Assembly (NCBI GenBank): GCA_907163345.1
Contig: CAJQUN010001302.1
Coordinates: 16,273 to 80,272 of the forward strand
DNA from: Haberlea rhodopensis
Lineage: Eukaryota; Streptophyta; Magnoliopsida; Lamiales; Gesneriaceae
Reading direction: 5' to 3'
DNA: 64,000 nucleotides
The notes beneath the pieces were generated by a model. The model saw only the letters and a program-made list of their open reading frames with translations, was not told the origin of the DNA and searched no databases. Positions 9,801 to 18,504 of this stretch are shown piece after piece (position 1 is the first letter of the stretch; the number at the start of each line of letters is the position of its first letter). The translations under genes and the position numbers were made by a program.

Positions 9801-11704
9801 TATCTCACCCTATCATGGTGGTAACGAGCACTCCTTTAGGAAGGCTCTTGTCAAAAGCTGAAATTTCAGGAAGGATGGTGAAATGGGCCACAGAATTGAG
9901 CGAGTTCGATATTTCTTATCAGCCTCGGAATACCATTAAGGCTCATGTCTTATCTGATTTTTTGGTGGAAGTAACTCATACTCGCGAAGAAAAATATTGG
10001 AGCCTCTTCGTAGATGGGTCATCTACTCAGAAGGGAAGCGGGGCAGGAATTATACTGATCAGTCCAGAAGGAGAGGAAGTTTCCATAGCTATTCAATTTG
10101 CTTTTCATTCCTCAAACAATGAAGCCGAATTCGAAGCTCTCCTCTCTGGTTTACAAGTGGCATTAGACGCCGGAGCTCGGAAAGTAAAAGTGTTCATGGA
10201 TTCAATGCTGGTTGTACAACAGGTAAATGGGGTGTACAAGGTGAAAGAAGAAAAGCTGAAAAAATATGTGGAGAAGGCTCAATTATTAACGACTCAGTTC
10301 CAGGAAGTAGAGTTAAAGCAAATACCACGAGAGGATAATGACCGAGCAGATTCACTTGCAAAGTTGGCCAGCTCCATCCATGAGTGGAAGAACAGGAAAG
10401 TGCTGGTACAAGATCGTTTGGTCTCGCACATAGCAATCAATAGTATAATGAATTTGGAGCCTTGTATCATATCTGATTGGCGGGAGCATATCATTAAATT
10501 CTTGAAAAATAGGGTGTTGCCGTTAGATCCAAAGGAAGCTGCTCGGGTGAAGAGAATGGAGAGGCGTTTTGTGCTAGCAGAAGGTAAATTGTTCAAAAGG
10601 GGATTTTCAGTTTCCTTCTTGCAATGCACATCAACACAAGAAGGAGAACATTTACTAAAGGAGATTCACGAAGGCTGTTGTGGGAATCATTCGGGAAGTA
10701 ATATGTTATATCAGAAAGCCCTTCGGGCAAGATATTATTGGCCCAGTATGAGAGAAAATGCCGAAGAAATTGTTAAAAAATGTAACAATTGCCAGAAACA
10801 TGCAAATTTATCTCACATACCCGCAGAGGTCTTAAATAGCAGTATCACTTCCTGTCCTTTTGATCAATGGGGGATGGACATCGTCGGACCTTTTCCCCTT
10901 GCCACGGGGCAAAGAAAATTCCTCCTAGTAGCAGTTGAGTACTTTACGAAATGGGTGGAAGCCGAGCCTTTAGCAAAAATAACTGAGGAGGAAATCATCA
11001 AATTCTTATGGAGAAGCATAGTATGTCGGTTCGGAATACCGAGGAGAATTATTTCGGATAATGGAAGGCAATTTCAGGGAAAGAAAATACAGGAGTGGTG
11101 CGAGGAGGTGAAAATCAAGCAAATATTCACGTCAGTAGCCTATCCACAATCAAATGGGCAAGTCGAAGTTATTAACCGTATTCTATTACATGGGATTAAG
11201 ACGAAGCTGGAAGGGGCCCGAGGGGAATGGGTAAATGAACTACCTGGAGTCTTGTGGGCTTATCGAACAACTCCTCGGGTATCTACAGGGGAAACTCCAT
11301 ATAGTCTAGTATACGGTTCGGAGGCTCTCATTCCAGCAGAAATTGGGATTGAGTCTCTCCGCGTACAATGCTATGATCCAGAGCATAACGAGGTTAAGAG
11401 AATGCAAGAGTTAGATGGGATTGATCAGCTAAGAGAACAAGCTGTAGCAAGAACAGAGCTATATAAAGTAAGGATTACCAACGCCTATAACCGAAGGGTT
11501 CGATCAAGAACATTTCAAGTTGGTGATTTAGTGTTACGAAGAACAAATCCTGCTGGTGAGGTGAAAAAGTTGGCACCCAAATGGGAAGGTCCTTACAAAA
11601 TTAAGGAAGTAATCGGAAGAGGAGCATACAGGCTGGAAGATCATGAAGGTCGGAAATTGGTAAGACCTTGGAACATTCATAACTTGAAGAAGTATTTTGT
11701 GTAA
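6860..11704 (+). CDS. gag-pol: Gag-Pol polyprotein (capsid, protease, RT, two RNases H, integrase)
   Basis: 1,614 codons, uninterrupted. Residues about 60-190 are a Retrotrans_gag capsid domain. About 220-330 is Gly/Arg-rich with several RGG triplets and no CCHC zinc knuckle. The aspartic protease motif DTGSSADVLF is near 400. RT spans about 625-860 with YVDD near 775. A degenerate gypsy RNase H lies at about 905-1035. A second, archaeal-like RNase H starts at LFVDGSSTQKGSG (about 1048) and continues to about 1180, the mark of the Tat clade. Integrase follows: an HHCC zinc finger (H..H..CNNC near 1270-1315), then the DDE core with Asp in GMDIVGPF, Asp in ISDNGRQF and Glu in NGQVEV. The C-terminus has the usual GPY-like segment (WEGPYKI). 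The first in-frame ATG is not the true start; gag continues upstream in another frame. Confidence 0.93.
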   Translation: MRNKMEGRINSARRSTPFTPQVIDDPLPINFRTLSVGNYDGSTDPEEYLSRFENASLLHQLSDGVKCRVFLTTLAGAAQSWFNQLPSGIVDSFPKFSSLFLHQFASSRSCKRTALSLFGLRQMDKESLRDFLKRFNQACLDVPHVTSEILASAFTQGLREGDLFRSLAKKPPSDYDELLGRASKYINLEEAQRMKQKKEIKNGGEVNRKERPLEQPKRNFDQYLPMRPYREVAMNQIMPKRGRGGPYGRGVFRGGSARGGSFHEGRMDVRRGADDDLRNSAPFPRNNVNPGRGVLQPVPWAVRGERVEAGNQVTRERTMSNVPNRGTIHIISGGTSCGDSNRARKSYARKLEVLSINPSHTKESPSIAFGPADLQGIYFPHEDALVISATVANYNVQRIFVDTGSSADVLFLSTLKQMELGSIAVQKVNTSLHGFTGEAISPIGQVSLPVTLGEESKTKTKMITFLIVDAPSSYNIILGRPALTAFEAVASTYHLKIKFPIGEEVGQVRGSQSSSRKCYVQELKQDKGKNGEDGERGSNKRKHGQPEEEERIIPEEEFMSIELGHPAKTTRIGSKLDPELRKRVIECLIANVDVFAWNSSELIGVKPEIAEHHLNVDPGAWAIKQKRRHFGPEKDAVIAKQVEELLKAGHIREISFPTWLSNVFLVPKTGDKWRMCVDFRDVNKACPKDCYPLPRIDQLVDSTAGHELLCLMDAYQGYPQIPLAREDQSKVSFVTAGGTFCYVVMPFGLKNAGATYQRLMDKMFKDQIGQNVEVYVDDVLIKSKKAQNLIEDMEEVFATLRRFGMKLNPAKCTFGIHSGKFLGYMVTERGVEANPEKIRAIQEMNPPRTLKEVQRLAGRIAALSRFISRSADRSLPFFKALRRGMQFKWDDQCQKAFEDLKEYLAQLPLMNKPEHNETLLVYLSVTEEVVSSVLIQEKLGRQQPVYYVSRALQGAEQRYPEIEKLALALVITARRLRPYFLSHPIMVVTSTPLGRLLSKAEISGRMVKWATELSEFDISYQPRNTIKAHVLSDFLVEVTHTREEKYWSLFVDGSSTQKGSGAGIILISPEGEEVSIAIQFAFHSSNNEAEFEALLSGLQVALDAGARKVKVFMDSMLVVQQVNGVYKVKEEKLKKYVEKAQLLTTQFQEVELKQIPREDNDRADSLAKLASSIHEWKNRKVLVQDRLVSHIAINSIMNLEPCIISDWREHIIKFLKNRVLPLDPKEAARVKRMERRFVLAEGKLFKRGFSVSFLQCTSTQEGEHLLKEIHEGCCGNHSGSNMLYQKALRARYYWPSMRENAEEIVKKCNNCQKHANLSHIPAEVLNSSITSCPFDQWGMDIVGPFPLATGQRKFLLVAVEYFTKWVEAEPLAKITEEEIIKFLWRSIVCRFGIPRRIISDNGRQFQGKKIQEWCEEVKIKQIFTSVAYPQSNGQVEVINRILLHGIKTKLEGARGEWVNELPGVLWAYRTTPRVSTGETPYSLVYGSEALIPAEIGIESLRVQCYDPEHNEVKRMQELDGIDQLREQAVARTELYKVRITNAYNRRVRSRTFQVGDLVLRRTNPAGEVKKLAPKWEGPYKIKEVIGRGAYRLEDHEGRKLVRPWNIHNLKKYFV

Positions 11705-11763
11705 TCTTTCCTTTTTATTGTTTTATGAATTCAGTAGTAATAAAATGAAAGTATTTGATTTAT

Positions 11764-12820
11764 CGAGTTTGTTCGGAATTCTAATGATTTACTCGTGGGA
11801 TCGGGATGTTTGGTCCACGTTTAAACATTACATCATCATCGGTTTACTCGTGGGATCGGGATGTTTGGTCCACGTTAAACATTATATTATCATCGGTTTA
11901 CGCGTGGGATCGGGATGTTTGGTCCACGTTTAAACATTACATCATCATCGGTTTACTCGTGGGATCGGGATGTTTGGTCCACGTTTAAACATTACATTAT
12001 CATCGGTTTACTCGTGGGATCGGGATGTTTGGTCCACGTTTAAACATTACATTATCATCGGTTTACTCGTGGGATCGGGATGTTTGGTCCACGTTTTAAA
12101 CCTAAAATTGCCTAAGTGTTTGTGCTCGGGGTTGCGAGCTTGTTCGGAATTTTAGTTGTTTACTCGTGGGATCGGGATGTTTGGTCCACGTTTTAAACAT
12201 AAAATTGCCTAAGTGTTTGTGCTCGGGGTTGCGAGCTGTTCGGAATTTTAGTTGTTTACTCGTGGGATCGGGATGTTTGGTCCACGTTTTAAACCTAAAA
12301 TTGCCTAAGTGTTTGTGCTCGGGGTTGCGAGTTGTTTGAATTTTAGTTGTTTACTCGTGGGATCGGGATGTTTGGTCCACGTTTTAAACCTAAAATTGCC
12401 TAAGTGTTTGTGCTCGGGGTTGCGAGCTGTTCGGAATTTTAGTTGTTTACTCGTGGGATCGGGATGTTTGGTCCACGTTTTAAACCTAAAATTGCCTAAC
12501 TGTTTGTGCTCGGGGTAGCGAGCTGTTCGGAATTTTAGTTGTTTACTCGTGGGATCGGGATGTTTGGTCCACGTTTTAAACCTAAAATTGCCTAAGTGTT
12601 TGTGCTCGGGGTAGCGAGCTGTTCGGAATCTTAGTTGTTTACTCGTGGGATCGGGATGTTTGGTCCACGTTTTAAACCTAAAATTGCCTATGTGTTTGTG
12701 CTCGGGGTTGCGAGCTTGTTCGGAATTTTAGTTGTTTACTCGTGGGATCGGGATGTTTGGTCCACGTTTTAAACCTAAAATTGCCTAAGTGTTTGCGCTC
12801 GGGGTAGCGAGTTTGTTCCA
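11764..12820 (+). repeat. Two-period tandem array (about 55 bp, then about 96 bp) inside Tat element
   Basis: A core of about 30 bp beginning ACTCGTGGGATCGGGATG recurs 13 times, at about 11791, 11846, 11900, 11955, 12010, 12065, 12162, 12258, 12353, 12449, 12545, 12641 and 12738. The first five intervals are 54-55 bp and the remainder 95-97 bp. The longer unit keeps the core and replaces the tail with a second module (GTGTTTGTGCTCGGGGTTGC). It lies between the pol stop and the antisense gene. The open frames here arise from the repeat and are not credible genes. Confidence 0.92.
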
Positions 12821-12885
12821 AGATACAAGCAAATGATTTCATTAATAAAAAAGAAAGAAGTACAATAAAAGATAAAAGCTCTACC

Positions 12886-14913
12886 CTACGGTTGAAATAG
12901 CTCCTCAGGGAGGCTCTCCAGAGCAGTATTGACGTCAAGGAAGTCCTTTGAAGCCTCTTCGGGAGGATAGCCTTGAGATCTAAATTGGCCGACGCATGCT
13001 TCAAAACCATGATCAAAGAACTTGTAAGCACGGTCAGCCACCATGCTGCTATACTCTGGAGACTTCAAAAACTCAGCTTTCTTCGAGAGCCATAGTTCTT
13101 CCGCACGAGCAGCTGTGGAAGATTTCTCTTGAGCCAGCTGCTCGGAGACAGCTTGATGTTGCTCAGCCAGGGCTTTATACTGCTCTGACAAAGTAGAGTT
13201 AGCATCTTCCAGAGCAGCAAACTTTGTCCGCTCCTCTGCCAGGACCTGCTCCGCCTTGTCCCGAGCTGATACCAGGGCCGAGTGCCGCTCCTCCAAAAGG
13301 CTCACTGTTTTCTTCAACTCCTCACCCATACCCTCTAACTGCCGGATGCGCTTCTGATTTTGCCCATCAGCCAATCGAACTGAATGAAAGCGAGTGAGAA
13401 GTACCGCCATCATGTGGGCCTGCATCAGATCATATATAAAGTTAAAAAAAAAAACAAATGAAGGTATTGAAAAAAGACAAACGGAGCAAATTAATGGGTA
13501 TAAACATTTACCTGAGTAAAGGAGGAGGAGAAATCATTCACCAAGTTGCTGAAAGCCAGCTCCCCGAGGTATTTTCGATCAGCAGGGTTGGGGGTATAGC
13601 ACAACATGGAATGGGAGGCTTTGGGATCGGGTTTTTTCAGTATGGGAACAGTGGGGGAGTAAGTCCACGAGGGGATATGGTATTTCGAGGAAGGCCGGGA
13701 GACACCGAGAGCGGGTTGAGAGGAGGCTCGAGGTTCAGAAGGGATGAGGGAAGAAGAAGTTTTCTTAGTAGGAGGTGCTTGGGGCGAAGAACTTGGACCT
13801 TCGGGAGTAGTCTTTCTCTTGCGATGAAGAGCATGAGTCTTCTCAGGTGAAGCCTTCTCCTCAGAAGGAGTCAAAATCTCAATAGAAGGGGGAGGTGCAG
13901 GAGTAGCAGCAGCCTTAGAAGTTTGGCTTTTTTGGCTCTTCTCCCTTAGCTTCTCGGCTATCATTGCCTTCATCATTTTTGTTTCTCAAAAGAGCAGAGA
14001 AATATTAGTCCAAACATGATAAGTTAAAGGTTAAACGAAGAAGATTACTTGGAAAACACTCACCGAGGGGCATCAAGGATACACCCTTGGGGCTCAATTG
14101 GAACAAGTATAGCAGTCCGTCGTCAATCAGCTCCATCAAATTAAAACACTGATCGCCAAGTGCACCACGAACCGACAAATACGGTTCCTCCTCAAGGTGA
14201 CCCTTGATCGATTTCCCCATCGGGAGATTTTCCCTCCACTCCATAGGGCAATCCCAAGGCTGGAGGGGACGAGCAAAGAAGTAAGAGTTTTCCAATTTTT
14301 TTATAGACGAGGGGTATTTTTTGAGGAAGCCAACCCCTGTCCTTGAGGAAAAGTAAAAAAGCCCGATCTCTTTCTTGTTCAGTTGGAAGAAACAGTGAAA
14401 AAGCTCGGGAGTAGGGGTAAAACCCAGATAAGAAAGAACTATGAAGAAGCCTGCTAATAACCTATAGCTATTGGGAAATAATTGACTAAGGGAAACGCAG
14501 AAGTAGGAGGCCACTTCAATAAAGAAAGAAGGGACGGGAAAACAGAGCCCTCCTCGGAGTTGGTCTATATAGAAAGGAAAATACCCCTTAGGGGGTAAGT
14601 GGGGACGAGATCCAGAAGGGGGAGCAATAATAGAAGTCCCCTCAGAAATCCCCCATTTAGTTCGGATATTGATGAGTTGCTGAGGCAATTTAACCTCAGA
14701 CTCAAAGATCTCGAACCAAGGAACCTTGGCTTTAACTAAATCTCGCTCCGTAGCACGTTTATGCTCTTGTTTATGAGCAGCCGACGCAGCAGAAGAGCTT
14801 AGGGTTTTGTCACTATCGAAAGAGGAAGAGGCTTGAGGAGAGGGGCTAAGAGCATCTCCTTCGGTAAACCTATCTATAGCTTGCAATGAAGAATCGGCTG
14901 AGGAAGAAACCAT
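12886..14913 (-). CDS. Antisense three-exon gene, putative gypsy-type transposon domain protein
   Basis: I read exons 14913-14064, 13984-13512 and 13419-12886, joined in frame to 618 codons with no stop. Donors are G/GTGAGT and CAG/GTAAAT; acceptors are TTGAG (weak) and TGCAG (good); introns are 79 and 92 bp. The start at 14913 (AGTATGG) is chosen because a TATA box lies about 110 bp upstream at 15024-15031; an earlier in-frame ATG at 15054 would precede it. Exon 1 holds an FPFYIDQLRGGL...LFPNSYRLLAGF...FHCFFQL segment resembling the plant family named putative gypsy type transposon (Pfam Transposase_28). Exon 2 is Ser/Pro/Lys-rich, probably disordered. Exon 3 is a long Glu/Gln/Ala coiled coil. 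Antisense genes between pol and the 3' LTR are known in some Tat elements; their function is unknown. Confidence 0.72.
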
Positions 14914-15023
14914 ACTTAAGTGATTAAAAAGAAGAGAACTGGTGAGACAAGTTGTTCGACCGTCTGGTGCTAGCTCGGAAGCAAAATGCAGTAAAGTAAA
15001 AACAAATGAAGAAAATGGAGGGG

Positions 15024-15031
15024 TATTTATA
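15024..15031 (-). promoter_or_regulatory. TATA box of the antisense gene
   Basis: TATAAATA on the minus strand (TATTTATA on the plus strand), in a GC-richer setting, about 110 bp before the proposed ATG at 14913. It would give a leader of roughly 80-90 nt. It lies inside the element, outside the LTR, so the antisense gene appears to have its own promoter. Confidence 0.6.
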
Positions 15032-15242
15032 GCGGGGACCATGTGAACAATCATTTAATCCTTACCGTCCAAAAATAAGGGAATGGACGGTTATAAAGGA
15101 GCCTCGGGAAACGAAACGTCGCGCGGCATTTGAAATATTTGGGCGGGAAAAAAGGGCGGCAAAATATCCCGAGCAGGTTAAGTTTGGATTTTACCCGAAA
15201 GCAATAAAACAAGACTTCAAAAGTCTCGTCTTGCTTTACTTT

Positions 15243-15253
15243 AGGGGGTGAGG
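15243..15253 (+). other. Polypurine tract of Tat element
   Basis: AGGGGGTGAGG sits immediately before the 3' LTR, the position used to prime plus-strand DNA synthesis. It has one pyrimidine. Confidence 0.7.
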
Positions 15254-15872
15254 TGATGTCATATGAAATATTGACCTCCTCGGGTAAAATCCCCGCAAGC
15301 GCCGAACAAGTCATATACCGAACAGAGTACACCGAACAGATAGCACCGAGCAGGGTTTTACCGAACATCTGCTAACCCTCCTCGGTTCTCTGGTCAAAGA
15401 TTAGCGGAAAACTCGGGAGTAACTAACAAATTAACCGGCGTGAATGAACGTGTAGTAATGGGGCGCGGATTTCTCGGACGCGCCTGGCTCCCATCAAGCC
15501 ACGATCAAAGGACATCATGTTGCTGGTTTTCCGCGAGTTAGTTACTGAGGGCAGCCCTATAAATACCCTTAGATAACCTCATAGCAAGGGTTGGATTTTT
15601 CTGGGCAAAAAGACTCCAAAGAGAGCAAACTTGAGTCTGTTCGGTCCTTTTTATAATTTCGCTAACAGTAGTTGTATAAGTCATTGAGTGATTATTTTTG
15701 TGTCCAGATCACCTTGTAAATCATCAATATTTATAGTGAAGCTTGATACTGGACTAGGTCCCGTGGTTTTTCTCTCAATTTGAGGGATTTCCATTTAAAA
15801 ATCTTGGTGTATTCCTTTTATTTTTCGTAAACATTTAATTCTACCAAACACGTAAAATAACGGATCACATCA
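15254..15872 (+). repeat. 3' LTR of Tat element
   Basis: 619 bp, the same length as the 5' LTR, with about ten substitutions and no indels by eye, followed by the target duplicate CCCTG (15873-15877). Confidence 0.95.
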
Positions 15873-15877
15873 CCCTG

Positions 15878-16544
15878 AGATAACAAGAGTGGCACTCTAA
15901 GGGAAGACCGCTTGGGAGTTCTTGGATGGTGAATCATAGAAGAGGAGCATGACCTGAAGAAGGGATCCGAACGTAGTGATGCTGCTCATGGCTCGAATTC
16001 GAACGAATCATCGAAATCTAGAGATGATACCATCTTAGTCAATGGTGAAAGCTCCACAAATGGCCTCATTCCCTACAACTATGAACATAAGATTCCACTT
16101 AACTAGGATTGCAATCATGACCAAATACCATATTTGGTCACACAAAAGTATAGATTTTGAATCGCAAACTTATTTTTTTAAAAATAATTTTTAATGGAGA
16201 TGAGATTAAATTTGAAAGAAGAAAACCAGCAGACATCTAACTATCTAGTAAGTGCACAAAGCAACAAGACAAAACAAGTACAACCTAGAGCGTCGCACCT
16301 TGCTATATCTCCGCCACCATTAGCGTCAGAATAAAAGAGCCGTTGCTTAACAAAATAGGAAAGAAGACAATCAGAATTTGGAATGGTGACAGAAAATTGA
16401 TCTCTTCCAAATGTAGACAAGTTGCCGTTAGAACAAATAATATTATTGATTGAGAATAAATATGAGGTACCTTCCACAAGTAAGAGGAAAGAAAGGGATG
16501 ATCAATGACAAAGGCTTTGTGAAGCTGACCAGGATAGTAATCTG
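15878..16544. other. Host sequence right of Tat element, unidentified protein-like debris
   Basis: 15878-16110 on the plus strand contains a short protein-like run (ILVNGESSTNGLIPYNYEHK) without a start or conserved domain I recognise. On the minus strand 16241-16544 has two short overlapping frames with protein-like composition, ending at the transposon that starts at 16545. They may be remains of a gene or older transposon. No function assigned. Confidence 0.3.
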
Positions 16545-17188
16545 CTATGATGTATGGACACTGACACGGCGACACTGACACGATACGATACAGGCACGGC
16601 GATACGGATTTTCAAAATTTTCAAAATACGATATGGCTGGGATACACTATATATATATTATAAATACTAGAAATTCACATTTTTTAAATTCTAAAATCAA
16701 TGTAAAATTAACAAAAATATTCTTACCAAATTGAAGGAGTATATAAATAAATGTATGTCACTGGAATCATCATATACTCATACTAACACCAAATACATAT
16801 TACTGTAACTAATAATTAATTTAACAACCACATCCAAATAAAATATAATACCAAAAATATTCTTACCAAATTCAAAAATATTATATATAATGTATTTTAC
16901 TGAAATCATCATAATGTATATTACTTCAACTAAATAGAGTTTAAGTAATACGTCTAAATTTTATTTTAGCCAAAAACTTTTTAAATTGCACAATTATCAC
17001 CCAAAAGTGTCATTTCTGTGTCGGACATGGATCGGACATGCCCATCAGCCATGTCGACACTGGTGTGTCCGATTTAATTTTATTAATAAAATAAAGTGGC
17101 GTGTCCGACACGTGTCCGGGAAGTGTCGGTGTCCGAGAAGTGTCTGACACTGCACCGAGTGATTTTTATGAGTGTCTATGCATCATAG
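16545..17188. mobile_element. Non-autonomous DNA transposon, CTATGATGCAC family (copy A)
   Basis: The ends are CTATGATGTATGGACACT and, inverted, CTATGATGCATAGACACT. The body carries GTGTCCGACACGTGTCCG-type palindromic motifs near both ends and an AT-rich centre without coding capacity. The flanks GTAATCTG (16537-16544) and ATAATCTC (17189-17196) match at 6 of 8. It is the same family as 31463-32135 and 54387-55089, but at an unrelated site. The 8-bp duplication suggests hAT; a 9-bp Mutator-like duplication is not excluded. Confidence 0.75.
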
Positions 17189-17196
17189 ATAATCTC

Positions 17197-17779
17197 CAAT
17201 GATCTTCAAAAAGATACATGCAGCACGTTCATAAATGATGATGATGATGATGACTAAAAAGGCCTGCATTTTCAGCCAATTGAATGATATAACGAGATAG
17301 ACAATGAAAGAAATGAGAGCACTTAGACAATTCACTTTGACTACAGAGAAGTCTGGTATGACACGTATTACTCTTTTTCACCGAGGGAATGGATCGAAAC
17401 GATTGTAGCGAAGAATTGATCTGAAACGAAGCATTTCGTCTATGAGCATTGTAGAAAGGATAATATCACAATTAGTCAACAAAAAGTAAATTAACACTAA
17501 AATTACAGAAAAAGAGACCATATAGATTGTGATTCGTAACATTGATATGATTAAATTATTTTGATATTGTAATATATTCTTTTTTTTACCAATCCGATTA
17601 GTCCCACATGTGCACGATTCGATCACGTAGACCAGTCAGTCACTCGGTTGGCTACTTGATTATATAAAAAAAATTACTGTTATTTTTGTTATATTATATG
17701 TTTAAAAAAAAAATTCCAAGTAATTAAGCTAAAAAATTACCCTATATACCCATACATCTCTCAAGATTGAGGACACTTC
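17197..17779. other. Intergenic DNA, no gene seen
   Basis: AT-rich sequence with a short GAT microsatellite at about 17235-17253. The open frame at 17378-17626 (minus) is not protein-like. Confidence 0.4.
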
Positions 17780-18267
17780 TGTTGAAAAAATGTGTCATTT
17801 CACACTACCGCCCAAATTGTAGGCATTTTTTAATAAGTATAAACGTTCGCATTAGCCAAATAGTGGGCAAGAAAAATAAGGTGGCGTTCATACCGGGTGT
17901 TCACACCAGAAGAATTTCATATAAATAGGCAATTCATTTGTCATTTCCAAGCATCCCAACTCAAGCAAACAAATATATAGTTCTTGAGTGTTTTCTTGAG
18001 TGAGTTAGAGAGTTCTTGAGTGTTTTCTTGAGTGAGTTAGAGAGATTGTTCTCTTGGTTATATTCGGGGTCGGGTTTGTGAGAGATTGAGTGTTCTTTAA
18101 ACACTTGTAAAGTTTTCTTCCTATAACAAAGATTTACAGCAGCTCCATGGACGTAGTCTATATTGGGTGAGCCATGTAAATTGATTGTGTTCTTGTTGAT
18201 TATTTTATTCCACATTCTTGGTATTTTATTCTCGTCATTACTCAATTGCTTGGGTTCATCCCCAACA
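17780..18267 (+). repeat. 5' LTR of copia element 1
   Basis: Starts TGTTGAAAAA and ends CCCCAACA, 488 bp. A TATA box (CATATAAATAGG, about 17920-17931) lies in the first third, and a 32-bp unit is tandemly doubled at about 17980-18043. A degenerate tRNA-iMet-like primer site (TAGTACTAGAGC) begins three bases after the LTR at 18271. No matching 3' LTR occurs in the window. Confidence 0.65.
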
Positions 18268-18504
18268 AGTAGTACTAGAGCTAGGTCCTTTTTGCTGGTT
18301 GGAGCTTTGGTGTGGTAGACAAATACGTATTGACTAAGGAGGTTCTGTCTAGGAAAATCGGTATTTAAGTGGGACCGGTGTGCCCTACCAATTTTTCTGG
18401 GAATCTTGAAGTTCTGTCTAGGAAAGATCGAGATTCTCTCTTTCCTGTGAGTTTACTTAGTGTGTAGTATTCAGGTCTACTATTTCATCAAAGTATCAGA
18501 AGCG

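Larger units (their letters stand above)
5793..15872 (+). mobile_element. Complete Ty3/gypsy LTR retrotransposon, Tat lineage, 10.08 kb
   Basis: Two 619-bp LTRs (5793-6411 and 15254-15872) start TGATGT and end ACATCA, and the 5-bp direct repeat CCCTG flanks the element (5788-5792, 15873-15877). In order it holds a primer-binding site, gag-pol with a frame break in gag, a tandem array, an antisense three-exon gene and a polypurine tract. Domain order PR-RT-RNaseH-RNaseH-INT, with a second RNase H after the gypsy one, is the hallmark of the Tat clade. About ten substitutions separate the LTRs by eye (about 1.6%), so insertion is recent. Pol is one open frame; the only visible lesion is the break in gag. 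Confidence 0.93.

Noticed and set aside
11697..12518. Open frames inside the Tat tandem array
   Set aside because: They repeat with the 55/96-bp units, change frame between unit types and have no domain; they follow from the repeat.
11764..12820. CRISPR-like array
   Set aside because: The whole unit repeats, so there are no unique spacers, and the setting is a plant retrotransposon.
15054..15368. Upstream extension of the antisense gene from 15054, and the frame at 15051-15368
   Set aside because: The ATG at 15054 lies before the antisense TATA box, and the second frame is LTR sequence duplicated at 5722-5907.
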